DNA of 64,000 bases from Litsea cubeba (GCA_012931725.1 CM022955.1:18332649-18396648), one strand, 5' to 3'; numbered from the stretch's first letter, positions 11,108 through 24,254 are shown. Notes: generated by a model from the letters alone, not told the origin. Program-made: numbers and translations.

Positions 11108-11716
11108 TTAAAGAAAATGTAAATCAATCTTGTGTGATTCACACAATAGAACACCCTTACAATCAAGACACTTCTTAACTCTGCCTTGTAGTTGCCTGAG
11201 ATTTGACCATTTTGTAGCTACTTATCTGACTTCAAATAAAATCCTCTAAAGATAGCCCTTTCTCCAGTACTCTTCTTGGACATTTGTATAATAATTTATT
11301 ATTTATTTAATAATGTCCATCACCAAATAAATATTTTGATGAAATTGGAGTCAGTGTTTACTGAAATTCTAAGTAAAAATAAATCACTTCCCTTGTAATC
11401 TCAATTTATCGAGTGGCTCTTTTTTTTTTTTTTATCACTTGTTTGACGATGTTCTTCACAAGTTATATAAATAATGGCACAACAAAGCTTTAAAATAATA
11501 AGTAAATTAAACCCATGTGATTGCTAAATCATATCCACTAATTTCAAATAAATTATCTCAAAACCCATAAAAAGGGATGATTATTTTTCTAATTTAACTC
11601 ACACGCATGCCGAGGGATCTATATGTGGGTTTTCATGTGATCAGTATTGCTCTTTGGTAGAAGTCCAACCTAGTTAGCAAAAAAGAAATAGAAAAGAAAA
11701 AACGAAACTAACGCAA
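11108..11716. other. unassigned AT-rich DNA
   Basis: No gene is seen. A T-run of about 15 lies near 11419 and a TTATTATTTATTTAATAAT stretch near 11292. Confidence 0.35.
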
Positions 11717-12150
11717 GCATGCATTGAAATCATAAAACCATTCAAGGAAATGGAAACTTCATTAGCAAAACCTTTACCAAAACCAGTCAATGAACCTACA
11801 AATCACAAAAAAAAAAAAATTAAAAAAAAATGAAGAATCATAGTTTTGTAATCCTTCAAATAAAAAAACTAAAGACAATGAAGACACAAAATCACCAAAA
11901 TTATATGTTCACATAAATCTCAAAACCAATGAAAAAGAATTAATATTTTCCAATTTAACCCAAATGGGCATGCATTAAAATCATAAAACCACTCAAAAGG
12001 ATGGAAAGTCTATAAATAAAAACTTTGCTAAACCCAATAAATAAAGCCACAAATTCAAAAAAATAGAAACTAAAAATCAGAGGGTTGCAATTCTTCAAAC
12101 ATAAAATGAAATTAAAACAATGAGAACAGAAAATCAGAAATTATACAAAA
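11717..12150 (+). repeat. diverged direct repeat, period about 250 bp
   Basis: Blocks at about 11717-11900 and 11969-12140 share GCATGCATT-AAATCATAAAACCA and then, in the same order, a CAATnAAnCnACAAAT block and A-rich tails. Diverged; no coding potential. Confidence 0.55.
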
Positions 12151-12180
12151 GCAAGGATGAAACCACACATTCAAATTGCA

Positions 12181-12530
12181 GTCATGCAACTATACTAACA
12201 TTCTATGCATCATGGCCATTCAAAATTCCCAAACCCCAAAAAACTAAATGAAGCATGGTAATCTCTCAGTATCAATTAGCCGATCTCAACTGCTTACATG
12301 GATATAAATCAACTGGTCTTCTGTAGAGATTAGATTTATCAAGTCTGGGAGTGAGCATGCAACTATTAACAACATACTATGCATCATGACCATTCAAAAT
12401 TTCTAAACCCACAAAAAACTAAATGAAGCACAGTGATCTCTCACGACCAATTCGCATTTCTCAACTGCCCACATGCATATCAATCAACAGAAAAGTGTCT
12501 TCCGTAGAGATTAGATTTATCAAGTAAGAG
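12181..12530 (+). repeat. two-copy tandem repeat, unit about 175 bp
   Basis: Copies at 12181-12345 and 12354-12530. Both contain CTATGCATCATG, CCATTCAAAATT, AAAAAACTAAATGAAGCA and, further on, a GTAGAGATTAGATTTATCAAG block, in the same order. Identity is high but not perfect. Confidence 0.7.
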
Positions 12531-13261
12531 AGCAGGCGAGCAGCTTTCCTTAATCTTGAGTCAAGAATTAATTGGGGGCTTCAACAATGGCCGGCATGCA
12601 AGTTGCATGTTTTATGTAGTCTAAACTGTGAATTTCTTTTGATTACAGAAGGATAGTTCTTTATGGATCCTAAACACTTCTAAGCTTCACCCGTGATTTT
12701 CCAATTACATCTAAGGCAAATATTGATTTAATATTGTGAAAGTATTATACATTTGTTTTATGGTCATACAGTCATTAACATACCTATACATTTTTCCTAT
12801 TATATTTTATCTTTCTTTTTTTATGAGTAAAATACCCGTTGTTGATATGTAAAATTATTGTTGATTTAGTCCCTCATTTAGCTAACTATATCTAATTAAA
12901 TGAATCATCTAATGAAATAATCTGCATGATCACATTGTGGTATACTGCCCCATATTCTTATGGCATATGAGGCGGGATTTAAAATATTAATTTGTACCGG
13001 GCATATTTGAAATTAAGAGTTTTTTTACACACAAATCTTACCCATTGATCTAGTAGATAATTCATCAGATGGTCCAGAAGTCTGTCGTTAGATAGTCTTT
13101 TGCAATTGATCAAGGGCGTGGTCTACAAATTAAGTAATCTTTGTTTAAAGAATAAAAAAATACAGTTGGTTGTGATCACTAACCAAAACTCCTTTGATTG
13201 AAACATTAGAATTCCTTTTCCTTTTCCTAATTAGAACACATCGCCCACTGTGGTCCTTTTT
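12531..13261. other. unassigned AT-rich DNA
   Basis: No open frame, repeat or element end could be supported in this stretch. Confidence 0.35.
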
Positions 13262-13825
13262 GTTAGATTGTATGACCTAAATCCAGTGGATAATCCGGAA
13301 AAATTGATTTATTTCATTAATTAATTTATATTTTCATGCTTTATTCATGAGATGAATGATATTTTATTCTATGTTTGCACATGACCAATAAAAAATGACA
13401 TGATGGTTCGTGAGATGAACCGGAGCCCACAAGAATATTAGATGTGATCCATGTGTTTGAATGAGATCCACATACAGGAGACATAGATCACAGATCTTAT
13501 ACTTAAATTGATTCACAGCCAGTGATAAGATTGGGCATCTCATCGGATAAGGTTGCAGCACTGTGATTACAATGAGATAGTGTGATATGCCTCAATCATC
13601 AGAGTGTAAGACTCTAGATCATTGTGCTGGTACATTGGATGTACTGAAGGACCATGAGTAGTACCTTGTACAAATCTGTCTTTGATTAAAAGACTACTCT
13701 CATAATTCCCAAGCAATAAGCTCTTAATCCTGAGAGATTAATGGACTCAAGTTTCTACTATACATTTACTTGAGTCATCAATGAGTGAGACCAATTGTAG
13801 GTCAACACCTCGATGTCTTGGGTAC
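13262..13825 (+). other. possible LTR-like fragment, unclassified
   Basis: It begins TGTTAGATTGTATGACC, an LTR-like start, and is non-coding and moderately AT-rich up to the Tat insertion at 13826. No partner copy, terminal CA or duplication could be shown, so the assignment is weak. The last five bases, GGTAC, are the left target duplication of the next element. Confidence 0.25.
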
Positions 13826-14432
13826 TGATGGACCCGCATCCACGCTTGGCGTTTACTGAAATCGGCGGACGTGAGAGTTCGTTTTGTCCAACCCTTTCGC
13901 GACCAGAGGCGAAGCGAGTATCAACATTTTTTGTGTGGGTGTGCCAGATTTTCTACTCTACTTGGAATTGCACATGGTGGTCCGGAGATCCACCTTCGCA
14001 AGTAGAAAATGAAATCAAATTTTTTCAAATCTTCACTACATATATAAAGAAAAGAGACATGTTTGTTTTGAATGCCATGAAAGGCGATTTCGTTTGTTTT
14101 GTTGTAAAAGGCAATTTTTGCCGTGAAAGACGGTTTTTGGCATTTATAGCTGATTTACAATTCTTATCAATAGTGAAAGACAAGAGTTGTGATTTTTTTG
14201 TCTCTTTAAACATTACAACATACAACGAAAAGTAAGAAAAAAGAATCTAACTTCTCAGGAGATTGTAGGGACTCATTTAGATTGACGGTCGCAAGCCATA
14301 TGTGGACTTCGCCATCATCCATGCAGATGAGAACAGAGGATGCTCTTGATTCGCTTGGCTCGGCTTAATCCTCAGATTTTTAGAGGACAAAGACCAAGAG
14401 GAGGTCATGTGTCCAATAAAAAGCTAAGTAGA
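13826..14432 (-). mobile_element. Tat-family LTR fragment, left end of element H-prime
   Basis: This matches the LTR at 53605-56207 in the same (minus) orientation, from the terminal TGATGG of that strand view up to the GCCnAGTAGA block (compare 53605-54240). Its CA end is exact: all four LTR copies of this family in the window end in CCATCA (complement view) and diverge beyond. It is cut at 14432 by the Tekay-type LTR. The left flank 13821-13825 (GGTAC) should recur at the far right end of H-prime, outside the window. The open frame 13813-14235 falls inside the LTR and is not a gene. Confidence 0.85.
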
Positions 14433-17400
14433 TGTCGCGACCCCGGACTGGGACTAGGGGAAAAGAGGCCGAGTCCGGGATCGGGACACGGTGGGGGTGA
14501 TGCCGCGCCACGTGCATCTCTTTGGCTAAACCGCACACGGAGTTAAAAGAACATTTATCCGTGCACGTGATTTCCCACAGGGTTCTGCGGTGAGGATTAT
14601 CTTTACACATCATCTCACATATAACCATATCAAATACATTCTCAAGATTGCGGAAGCGTGTAGCAAACCATACTAATACCATTCAAATCCATAAACAAGA
14701 CTGATTTATGGTTAACATGACAAGATATCAGGATGAGCAATGATCATAAGCATATTTCTCCAAAAGTAAAGTTAGGTATATTTACAAAATATCAATTGAT
14801 TAATGCCCCAGAATAACGGTCAACAAAGACCGTACAACCAAATGAAACCTAGAATAAGATATCATAAGTTCCCAAAGTGTATCGTTCTCAAGGCAAGGCC
14901 GAATGTCTACATGACATCATCGGCTTGCCACTCAATCACTCGTTGCGGTTCACCGACCGCCTCCTCCGGCTCCTCCTCAACGGCAATAAGCTCGGGACCT
15001 GAGTACCAAAATAAATGGATCAGACACGATGGTCTGGCAGGTGGGTGAAAAGATATAACAACAGTTCAAAACAATGATGCCTTTAGAAACATAGAAAAAT
15101 CTAGATAAATAATAAATTTTCATAAAAGAATGATGCCTCATGTAAAAGAGATACGTATGCGATAAAATCATGTAGAGGTACCAATGATTCGGGGACTAAC
15201 AAGATGGCAACCACACAAAGCTAAATCCTCTCTCACAAAAGTGATAAGAGCACATCGGGACATTGACCTCAGTCACACGAGGTGAGGAGAATCAACGACG
15301 TTGACCTCAGTCACACGAGGTGAGGAGAATCAACGATTTTTATATAATAAATACATATAATACTCTGCGGGACCACGGTAGCGAACCGGGTATATCGGGG
15401 CGAGGCGGGAACCATGCTGCAGCGGGTATAACTGAAGGGGGATATTCAAACCGGTGGATCAAACCGATGAGGTTATCCAAGCTTAGTGGTGCCGACTTAT
15501 AGGTAACATGCGCAAATCAAAACAAATAAATACACATAACGGGGCGGGAACCCATAGGTACAAAACGTATAAAAGTCGGGACGGGTCTAAACAAATTAAC
15601 AATATGGTAACACAATGTTCTCGGTTCAAGAGTACTCACAAATCACGATTGAAATCTTAAAATAGGGGATTGATTGAAAATCAAATACAAATAATTTCCA
15701 ATATCTTTACAGGCTAGCAAAAAGGGTTTCTAGAATTGAATCAGTGCGAATAGGGTCCCGTATGTCGGTTATGATGAAATTTTGGTACTCTTTAAGAGTT
15801 AGGGACATTCCGGGTCCTTATACACATTGGTCAATCTAGAAAACCTCATGGAATCTCCATGATGAGGTTTCTCCTTCTTCCAGACTTCATATAACGCCTT
15901 ACATGGCATTGGGGCTCCATATGATACCTCCCTAAGCCTAAAAATAAATTTCAAACCCATAGGCATTGACCCATGACAGACAGGCAGTTCGCTCGAGCGA
16001 ACTGGGAGGTTAGCTCGGGCGAACAGCTCTCTGTTTGGGGTTCGCTCGAGCGGACTTTAAGGTTCGCTCGAGCGGACCTGCTCAGATTATGTTGGCTCGA
16101 GCGATCAGAGGGGTTGGCTCGAGCCAACGAGGTTCTGTGACGGGTTCGCTCGAGCGATGTGTCACGGTCGCTCGAGCGAACTGTCCAGAAACTCATTTTC
16201 TGAATACAGTCCGTTCCTTCATTTTCTCCTCCTTTCATTATCCTTTGGGCATCCTTTTATACATACAATTAAGGGTCTCAAACCTTCCTTCTAACCCCCT
16301 TCCATCCAACATTAACTCTCCTAACAACTATTCCATTAAATCATTCATTTCTCCATCACTTCCACTTCATTCAATGCAAGACATCTCCATTAGATAAAAT
16401 CCATAAATGATCATAAATGATCTAAAAGCAAGACAATAAAACATATGTTCTCCAATAGGACTATAAGTAGCCTAACATTATGCATGTTTCCAAAATCATG
16501 AAAACTCATAAAGATGACTTGGGTAAAAGCAATAAATGAGGGTTCAAATCTTTAATAGCAAGAAAACAAGAAATAAATCCATTCATCCACTTGCCTTGGG
16601 TCCAATGCAAATCAAATTGAGCTCTAGACACCTCTTAAGCCCACAATCACACCTATACACAAAACCCCCAAATCCAAACCCTAGATTATCAAAATCCAAG
16701 TAAAACAAAACGAGATCTTTCAATAATCGAAATGGAGCTACCCTAGGGCTAAACAAACAAGATTATAAAACTTTTAGGAAGATCACTTATAAAGAAGTTC
16801 TTCAAAAAGCAAGGTGTTGTCCAAAGGAAGTCTTGGAGTGGGCGGTTTTCTTCAAAAATGGTGTCAAGATGAAGCCCTTGAGATGAGGAAGAAGATTGTA
16901 GCCTCTAATTTTCCATTAGCACTAGTTTAGTGGGGGATTGAAGATGAAGAAGCAAGAAAAAGGGTAAGGGAAAACCCTTAGGGCTGGGATTTCTCTTCTC
17001 CTCTAGGGTTTTTGCCAAAAATGGGAAAAAAATGAAGAAGAAGCTTTCTATATATAGTAAGTGAGGATGGGGGCCCACAACTTAAAAGACTTCTCGGGCT
17101 CAAAACATGGTTTTCGGGGCTTCAAACGAATTCGACGAAGAAGACAAAGTCGATCGGCGAAATTTCTAGTTTCTAAAAAGTATATATTTTGCACATTTTG
17201 GTGACATTGAAATCGGTGTCCAGATTTTGGGTAAAAATGCCATTTTGCCCTCAATTAGTGAAAAATCGGGTTTAAGGTCCTCCAATGAAAACGATGTCAT
17301 CATGGAAGTTGTAGGGATTAACAAGATAAGTCCAATGGGGTTAAAAACACGATTCTTGGAAATCATCGGTAAACCCCCAATCTCACACAATTCGTAACTA

Positions 17401-17562
17401 GAACCCCCAAAGGGTCCCACAAATAAAAAGGCTCTCCAAATTCCCCAAAGCTATTATAAAAGCTATTCTAATCCCCAACTAATCCAAAAACCACTAAACA
17501 CACTTAAACTAAAACACAACTTAATCAACTCTAAACGAGGTCTCTCGGGTCGGGGTCTTACA
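14433..17562 (-). repeat. complete LTR (3130 bp) of the palindromic element
   Basis: On the minus strand it begins TGTAAGACCCCGACCC at 17562 and ends GGTCGCGACA at 14433. It is the 3' LTR of the left arm. It is collinear with the solo LTR at 4247-7331, with a TATA box near 17050 (TATATATA) and the GCTCGAGC array at 15985-16190. It was inserted in the LTR of H-prime. Confidence 0.9.
15985..16190. repeat. GCTCGAGC palindrome array, second copy
   Basis: Mirror of the array at 5611-5806, inside the LTR above. It includes the perfect 20-bp palindrome at 15985-16004. Spacing and copy number are like those in the solo LTR. Confidence 0.85.
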
Positions 17563-17576
17563 TCCTCCACCCCTTA
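17563..17576 (-). promoter_or_regulatory. polypurine tract of the left arm
   Basis: Minus strand AAGGGGTGGAGGA lies directly before the LTR TG. It is the site from which plus-strand DNA synthesis is primed in LTR retrotransposons. An identical tract lies at 27424-27436 in the right arm. Confidence 0.8.
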
Positions 17577-17669
17577 GGACATTTGGTCCTCCAAATGGAA
17601 ATTAAAACTCACCTCCGGTAGGAGATGTGGGTACTTCTTCTGAACTTGATCCCGTAATTCCCATGTTGC

Positions 17670-19553
17670 TTATTCCGGTCCATGATTCTCCCAAAGTACC
17701 TTGACCCACTGAATAGTCCGAGTTCTCAATTCTTGTTCCTTGGTGTCAATGATCTGCTTAGGCTTCTCAACATAGGTCGCATCTTCTCGAATTTCCAACG
17801 GCTCATAACGGAGTATGTGTAGCCTGTCGGGAACGTACTTCTTCAACATGGACACATGGAAAACATTGTGTACGCCGGAAAGTTCGGGTGGTAAGGCTAA
17901 CCGGTAAGCCACATCACCAATCCTACTCACAATGTCATACGGTCCAATGTATCTCCTAGACAATTTGCCCTTCTGTCCAAACCTCAAAGTTCCACGAGTA
18001 GGTGACACTTTCAAGAAAACCTTATCTCCTTCTTTAAATTGTAAATCCCTTCTGTGAGAGTCTGCATAACTCTTCTGTCTACTCTGAGCCACTTTCAGAC
18101 GTTCTTGGATCAACTTGACCTTGTCACTCGTCTCACTAACAATGGTCGGTCCATGGAAACTGCGAGTACCAACTTCTTCCCAACAAACAGGTGTTCTACA
18201 CCTTCTGCCATACAAAGCCTCAAAAGGTGCCATACCGATACTCGAGTGGAAACTGTTGTTGTAAGCGAACTCACACAACGGTAAGGCTTCATCCCACTGA
18301 GTCTTGAAATCTAACACACAAGCTCGAAGCATATCCTCAAGTGTCTGAATCGTCCTCTCTGACTGGCCATCGGTCTGTGGGTGATAGGCTGTGCTGAACT
18401 GTAACTTCGTACCCATAGACTCATGCAATGTCTTCCAAAATCTTGAGACAAATCTGCTGTCTCTATCGGATGTGATGGAAACTGGCTGTCCATGACGACT
18501 GACAATCTCTGTGACAAACAACTGTGCCAAAGGTAACATATGCATTTTCTTCCCAGTCTTCATCGGTAGGAAATGAGCTGACTTGGTGAGACGGTCCACT
18601 ATGACCCAAATAGCATCATTGCCCTTACTAGTCCTCGGTAAACCCGATATGAAGTCCATGGTAATGTGCTCCCATTTCCATTCCGGAATCTCTAATGGCC
18701 GTAGTAACCCTGGAGGCTTCTGATGTTCTGCCTTGATCAACTGACATGTCATACAACGAGAGACGAAAGCTGCTATCTCTCTCTTCATGTTATTCCACCA
18801 AAATCTGCCCTTCAAATTCTGGTACATCTTCGTACTGCCCGGGTGTATGGAATACTTGGTATTGTGAGCCTCAGACATGATATCATTCCTCAAGTCCTCC
18901 AAGTTAGGCACACAGAGACGGTCTCGGTAATACAAAACTCCATCTACAACACGAAAATCCGGACGATCTGCTAAGTGCTCAGAAATCTTAGCCAACTCTG
19001 GGTCTTGTAACTGCTTCTCTTTGATTTTCTGAATGAACGAAGGCTCTGACACTGACATGTTTGCTAACATGACACCCTCTCTTAGTGGATGAAATTCTAC
19101 TCCCAACTCTTCTAACTGTTGTACCACATAAGTTCCACGAAGGCTTGCCATGCTCACTGACTTTCTACTCAACGCATCTACAACTACATTCGCTTTCCCC
19201 GGGTGATACTTAATTGGAAAATCATAGTCCTTGATATATTCCATCCATCTTCTCTGCCTCATGTTCAACTCCTTCTGAGAAAACAAGTACTGTAGACTAC
19301 GGTGGTCGGAGTGAACCTCAAACTTCTCTCCATAGAGGTAGTGTCTCCACATCTTCAAGGCTAACACGACTGCTGCCAACTCGAGGTCATGTGTTGCATA
19401 GTTCTTCTCATGATCTTTCAACTGCCGGGACCCATATGCAACTACCTTCCCATCTTGCATTAACACGCATCCCAGTCCAACGTTGGAAGCATCGGTAAAA
19501 ATGGTAAAACCGCCGCTCCCAGATGGCAAAGTAAGGACTGGAGCTGTAGTCAA
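17670..19553 (-). pseudogene. Tekay-type pol, left arm: RNase H, integrase, start of chromodomain
   Basis: An open frame of 627 residues. RNase H begins with the FTDASN motif near residue 13. The integrase follows, with a zinc-binding His/Cys block (HPGSTK to CMTCQL), the catalytic core (MDFISGLP, then TSDRDSRF, then QSERTIQ, giving D-D-E) and a GPFE/LYGRRC region. The C-terminus enters a chromodomain (YEPLEIRED) but stops at a TAA after WENHGPE; the reading frame carries on behind that stop with the typical ATWELRD end. The chromodomain would guide integration to particular chromatin. The frame is cut off from the upstream reverse transcriptase by a TGG-to-TAG stop near 19615 and a 19-bp tandem duplication near 19550-19575. 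Not functional as it stands. Confidence 0.9.
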
Positions 19554-19614
19554 GGACTGGAGCTATAGTCAATCTCTTCTTCAGCTCTTGGAAACTAGCT
19601 TCACACTTGTCTGT

Positions 19615-22008
19615 CTAAACATATGGTGCATTCTTCCTTGTCAACTTCGTCAAAGGTGACGCAATCGACGAAAATCCTTGCACAAACCTCCGATAATATC
19701 CTGCCAATCCAAGAAAACTCCTGATTTCTGATGCATTCTTCGGTCTATCCCAATTCACGACTGCCTCAATCTTGGACGGGTCCACTGATAATCCTTCCTT
19801 AGAGATGATATGACCCAAAAATGTGACTTGGTCCAACCAAAATTCACACTTATTAAGTTTTGCAAACAACTGATTCTCCCTCAAAAGCTGGAGTGCTATC
19901 CTCAAATGTTCCTCATGCTCTTCTTTGGTCTTGGAATACACTAAAATATCATCAATAAACACCACTGTAAACTGATCCAAATACTCCGCAAATATTTTGT
20001 TCATCAATGCCATGAAAACTGCCGGTGCATTAGTCAAACCAAATGGCATCACTATAAATTCATAGTGTCCATATCTTGTACGAAAGGCTGTTTTTGGTAC
20101 ATCTGAATCTCTAACTCTCAACTGATGGTAGCCTAACCTCAAATCAATCTTCGAAAAGTAAGCAGCTCCTTGCAACTGATCGAACAATTCATCTATCCTT
20201 GGCAATGGATATTTGTTTTTGATGGTCACTTGGTTCAATCTTCTATAGTCAATACACATTCTCATGGAACCATCCTTCTTCTTCACAAATAAAACCGGTG
20301 CTCCCCACGGTGACACACTAGGTCTCACAAAACCTTTGTTCAAAAGTTCTTGCAATTGCATCTTCAACTCTCCCAATTCTGCCGGGGCCATTCTGTAAGG
20401 TGCGATAGATATCGGAGCGGTCCCCGGTAACAACTCAATAGTGAAGTCTATCTCTCTAATGGGTGGCAATCCTGGTATCTCCTCCGGGAAAACATCCGGA
20501 AACTCACAAACAATTGGGATCTCCTCCACCCCTTGGGACCGTTTATCCTCCGTGATAAACGCCAAATAACCCTCACAACCACTTTTTAGAAGCCTATCAG
20601 CCTTCAACGCTGAAATAAACCCTGCACCAGAATTACTCCTCTCTCCCTGAAACAACACCCCTGCTTGGGTCTCCTCTAACTTAAAAGTTAAGGTCTTATG
20701 GAAACAATCCATAGTAGCATGGTATCCTGCTAACCAATCCATCCCTAGGATGACATCAAAATCCTGCATCTCCAACAAAATGAGATCTGCCGGTAATACT
20801 ACTTCTCCTATCATGACTGGACAACTAGGGTAAAAAGTTCTACAAACAACTTCCTTACCTAAAGGGGTAGTCACAGTCAAAATGAAACTCAACTCTCTAG
20901 CATGCATATCAATCAACTTAACAAATTTTGGAGATAGGAATGAGTGAGTAGAGCCAGGGTCAAACAAAACCTTAGCATCAAAACCACATACGAGAAGTGT
21001 ACCTTCCACTACATTGCCTTCAGCCTCTGCATCAGCTCTATTGACAGCATAGAGTTGTGCCCTCTGTGGTGGCCTGTTTTGTCCTTGCTGTTGCCTGCCT
21101 TGTTGTGCATTCCTGTTCTGATTCTGAGGATGCTGATTCTGATTTTGATTCTGCCCCTGCTGACGGGCCTGTTGTTGCTGTTGTTGCTGTGGCCTAAACT
21201 GTTGTTGAGGTGCCTGTTGTTGTAGTGGTCTTGCTTGATTCTGGACCACTAATGCATTCTGAGGTGGTGCCTGGCGCTGTGCTCCTTGCTGCTGCCTATT
21301 ATGTCTATCAGGCCTTGGACAATCCTTCATTTGGTGGTTCATGTAGCCACATCTAAAGCACGCTCCTGTAATAAAACGGCAATTGGCACTCTCATGGTTT
21401 TTCCCACAGTGGATACAAGCCACTGGATTCTGTGCATTCTGCTCCTGCCTTGGCCTTTTGTTCTGATTGTTTCTTTGCTGATAGTTTTGCTGCTGGCCTT
21501 GACCCTTTCCTTGGTTCTTGATGATCTTGTTGTGGAAATTCTCAAATTTGTATGCTCTCTTGACAGCTTCTTCAAAGGTAACGGGTGGTACAACCCCGGT
21601 AGCATCCCTCTCAATAATCGGGTGAAGTCCCTCAAGGAACTTGGTTATCTTCTTCTCAACCGTGTCTATCAGCTCTGGAGCATACCTTGACAATCTCTCG
21701 AACTTGGTAAGGTATTCGAGGACCGTCATATTCCCTAGCACAAGTTGTTGAAATTCTGCTGCCTTTTGTCTCTTGACATGTGCAGGTATATATTTCTCTC
21801 CAAACTGTCTCTTGAAGTTAACCCAAGCTTCTGCATCAGCCATTGTCCTGTATTCTGCCTTGACGGTCTTCCACCAAATATCTGCTAAACCCACAAACAT
21901 AGAGGCGGCAAGCTGTACACGTTCTACACCGGTACATATGAATATCTCAAATATGTTTTCGGTGTGCTCAAGCCAATCATCTGCTGCCATTGGATCCTCA
22001 GTCCCCAA
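19615..22008 (-). pseudogene. Tekay-type gag-protease-reverse transcriptase, left arm
   Basis: An open frame of 797 residues. In order: gag core (WWKTVKAEY region), two Cys/His knuckles (CIHCGKNHE and CFRCGYMNH), a long Gln/Asn-rich linker, the protease active site (LFDPGSTHSF) and MDWLAG box, and reverse transcriptase with CIDYRRLN, MPFGLTNAP and the catalytic FIDD. It is joined in frame to the N-terminal gag piece at 22021-22401, except for one nonsense codon (GGA in the right arm, TGA here). It ends at a TAG where the right arm has TGG. This arm keeps the Gln/Asn linker intact, unlike the right arm. Confidence 0.9.
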
Positions 22009-22020
22009 AAATTCTTTCGG

Positions 22021-22401
22021 TCATCTCTTCCTGAACCGCTCATACAACACATTAGGATCATTCCCTCTAATATTCACCGGACCAGGTGGTGCAACTGGGA
22101 TTGGTTCCGGTCTCCTCTCTAATATCCCCAACAAATGTGCTTGCATTTGAGCTATCTCCCTAGCATGATCCTCGTCTTTCTTAAGCATCTGTTCTTGCAA
22201 TCTGGTCTGTGTCTCATATGCTTGTGCTTGGAGCCTAGCCTGGTTCTCATTTGCCTGGCGTTGTTGGTCAATCATAGCCTGCATCATCTGTTGGAATTGG
22301 TTCTGCATGTTGTTGTCTTGTGGTTCCTCTACAATAGGCTCTGTATTCTCACTGTTACTGGCAACGTGATTACTGTTTGCTGTTCTTTTGCGAGGTGGCA
22401 T
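22021..22401 (-). pseudogene. N-terminal gag piece, left arm
   Basis: 126 residues from MPPRKRTANSNH to the premature TGA. It is rich in Gln and Asn with a likely coiled coil (residues 30-100: repeated Q, E and A with heptad-like spacing). The start was chosen because the right arm has the same ATG at 22661, preceded by the same 125-bp leader. The stop is specific to this arm. Confidence 0.85.
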
Positions 22402-22660
22402 AATGCTGCAAAATAGATTGTTAGCACATATAAATCAAGTACAGGGTGGTCACACATTGCTCACACGATTCTATCTAACGAATCCTCGCCACGTACTTAA
22501 GATTTCTAGTTTCTTTTAATTGCCTGGACATGTTTCAGGCAATTAAAAGAAACTAGAAATCTTAAGTACGTGGCGAGGATTCGTTAGATAGAATCGTGTG
22601 AGCAATGTGTGACCACCCTGTACTTGATTTATATGTGCTAACAATCTATTTTGCAGCGTT
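22402..22660. repeat. palindrome centre with the two joined gag leaders
   Basis: Two copies of the gag 5' leader meet head to head. The innermost arms (22501-22526 and 22536-22562) are perfectly complementary, with a 9-base spacer, GACATGTTT, at 22527-22535. Sequence nearest the spacer is TTGCCTG on the left and CAGGCAA on the right. There is no primer-binding site (the expected TGGTATCAGAGC type) and no LTR between the arms. As DNA or RNA this can fold into a very long hairpin. Confidence 0.92.
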
Positions 22661-23980
22661 ATGCCACCTCGCAAAAGAACAGCAAACAATAATCACGTTG
22701 CCAGTAACAGTGAGAATACAGAGCCTATTGCAGAGGAACCACAAGACAACAACATGCAGAACCAATTCCAACAGATGATGCAGGCTATGATTGACCAACA
22801 ACGCCAGGCAAATGAGAACCAGGCTAGGCTCCAAGCACAAGCATATGAGACACAGACCAGATTGCAAGAACAGATGTTTAAGAAAGACGAGGATCATGCT
22901 AGGGAGATAGCTCAAATGCAAGCACATTTGTTGGGGATATTAGAGAGGAGACCGGAACCAATCCCAGTTGCACCACCTGGTCCGGTGAATATTAGAGGGA
23001 ATGATCCTAATGTGTTGTATGAGCGGTTCAGGAAGAGAGGACCGAAAGAATTTCTGGGGACTGAGGATCCAATGGCAGCAGATGATTGGCTTGAGCACAC
23101 CGAAAACATATTTGAGATATTCATATGTACCGGTGTAGAACGTGTACAGCTTGCCGCCTCTATGTTTGTGGGTTTAGCAGATATTTGGTGGAAGACCGTC
23201 AAGGCAGAATACAGGACAATGGCTGATGCAGAAGCTTGGATTAACTTCAAGAGACAGTTTGGAGAGAAATATATACCTGCACATGTCAAGAGACAAAAGG
23301 CAGCAGAATTTCAACAACTTGTGCTAGGGAACATGACGGTCCTCGAATACCTTACCAAATTCGAGAGATTGTCAAGGTATGCTCCAGAGCTGATAGACAC
23401 GGTTGAGAAGAAGATAACCAAGTTCCTTGAGGGACTTCACCCGATTATTGAGAGGGATGCTACCGGGGTTGTACCACCCGTTACCTTTGAAGAAGCTGTC
23501 AAGAGAGCATACAAATTTGAGAATTTCCACAACAAGATCTTCAAGAACCAAGGAAAGGGTCAAGGCCAGCAGCAAAACTATCAGCAAAGAAACAATCAGA
23601 ACAAAAGGCCAAGGCAGGAGCAGAATGCACAGAATCCAGTGGCTTGTATCCACTGTGGGAAAAACCATGAGAGTGCCAATTGCCGTTTTATTACAGGAGC
23701 GTGCTTTAGATGTGGCTACATGAACCACCAAATGAAGGATTGTCCAAGGCCTGATAGACATAATAGGCAGCAGCAAGGAGCACAGCGCCAGGCACCACCT
23801 CAGAATGCATTAGTGGTCCAGAATCAAGCAAGACCACTTACAACAACAGGCCCGTCAGCAGGGGTAGAATCAAAATCAGAATCAGCGTCCTCAGAATCAG
23901 AACAGGAATGCACAACAAGGCAGGCAACAGCAAGGACAAAACAGGCCACCACAGAGGGCACAACTCTATGCTGTCAATAG
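22661..23980 (+). pseudogene. Tekay-type gag, right arm
   Basis: 439 residues. A Gln-rich N-terminus with a likely coiled coil (about 30-100) precedes the gag core (about 130-290) and the zinc knuckles at about 328-341 and 347-360. The frame then turns into an unrelated Ser/Glu tail. Compared with the left arm, a 45-bp deletion between CAACAACAGGC repeats and a 1-bp insertion in the Gln-rich linker shift the frame near 23839, so gag is cut from pol. Gag would form the particle that packages the element RNA. Confidence 0.9.
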
Positions 23981-24008
23981 AGCTGATGCAGAGGCTGAAG
24001 GCAATGTA

Positions 24009-24254
24009 GTGGAAGGTACACTTCTCGTATGTGGTTTTGATGCTAAGGTTTTGTTTGACCCTGGCTCTACTCACTCATTCCTATCTCCAAAATTTGTTAA
24101 GTTGATTGATATGCATGCTAGAGAGTTGAGTTTCATTTTAACTGTGACTACCCCTTTAGGTAAGGAAGTTTTTTGTAGAACTTTTTACCCTAGTTGTCCA
24201 GTCATGATAGGAGAAGTAGTATTACCGGCAGATCTCATTTTGTTGGAGATGTAG
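24009..24254 (+). pseudogene. protease fragment, right arm
   Basis: 81 residues in the pol frame, with the aspartic protease active site (LFDPGSTHSF) about residues 15-24. It ends at a TAG where the left arm has CAG (Gln), so one base change separates it from the next frame. The frame itself runs on from the gag frameshift upstream. Confidence 0.85.

Noticed and set aside
13813..14235. 140-residue open frame
   Set aside because: It overlaps the Tat LTR fragment and its flank; the same DNA in other LTR copies is not open.
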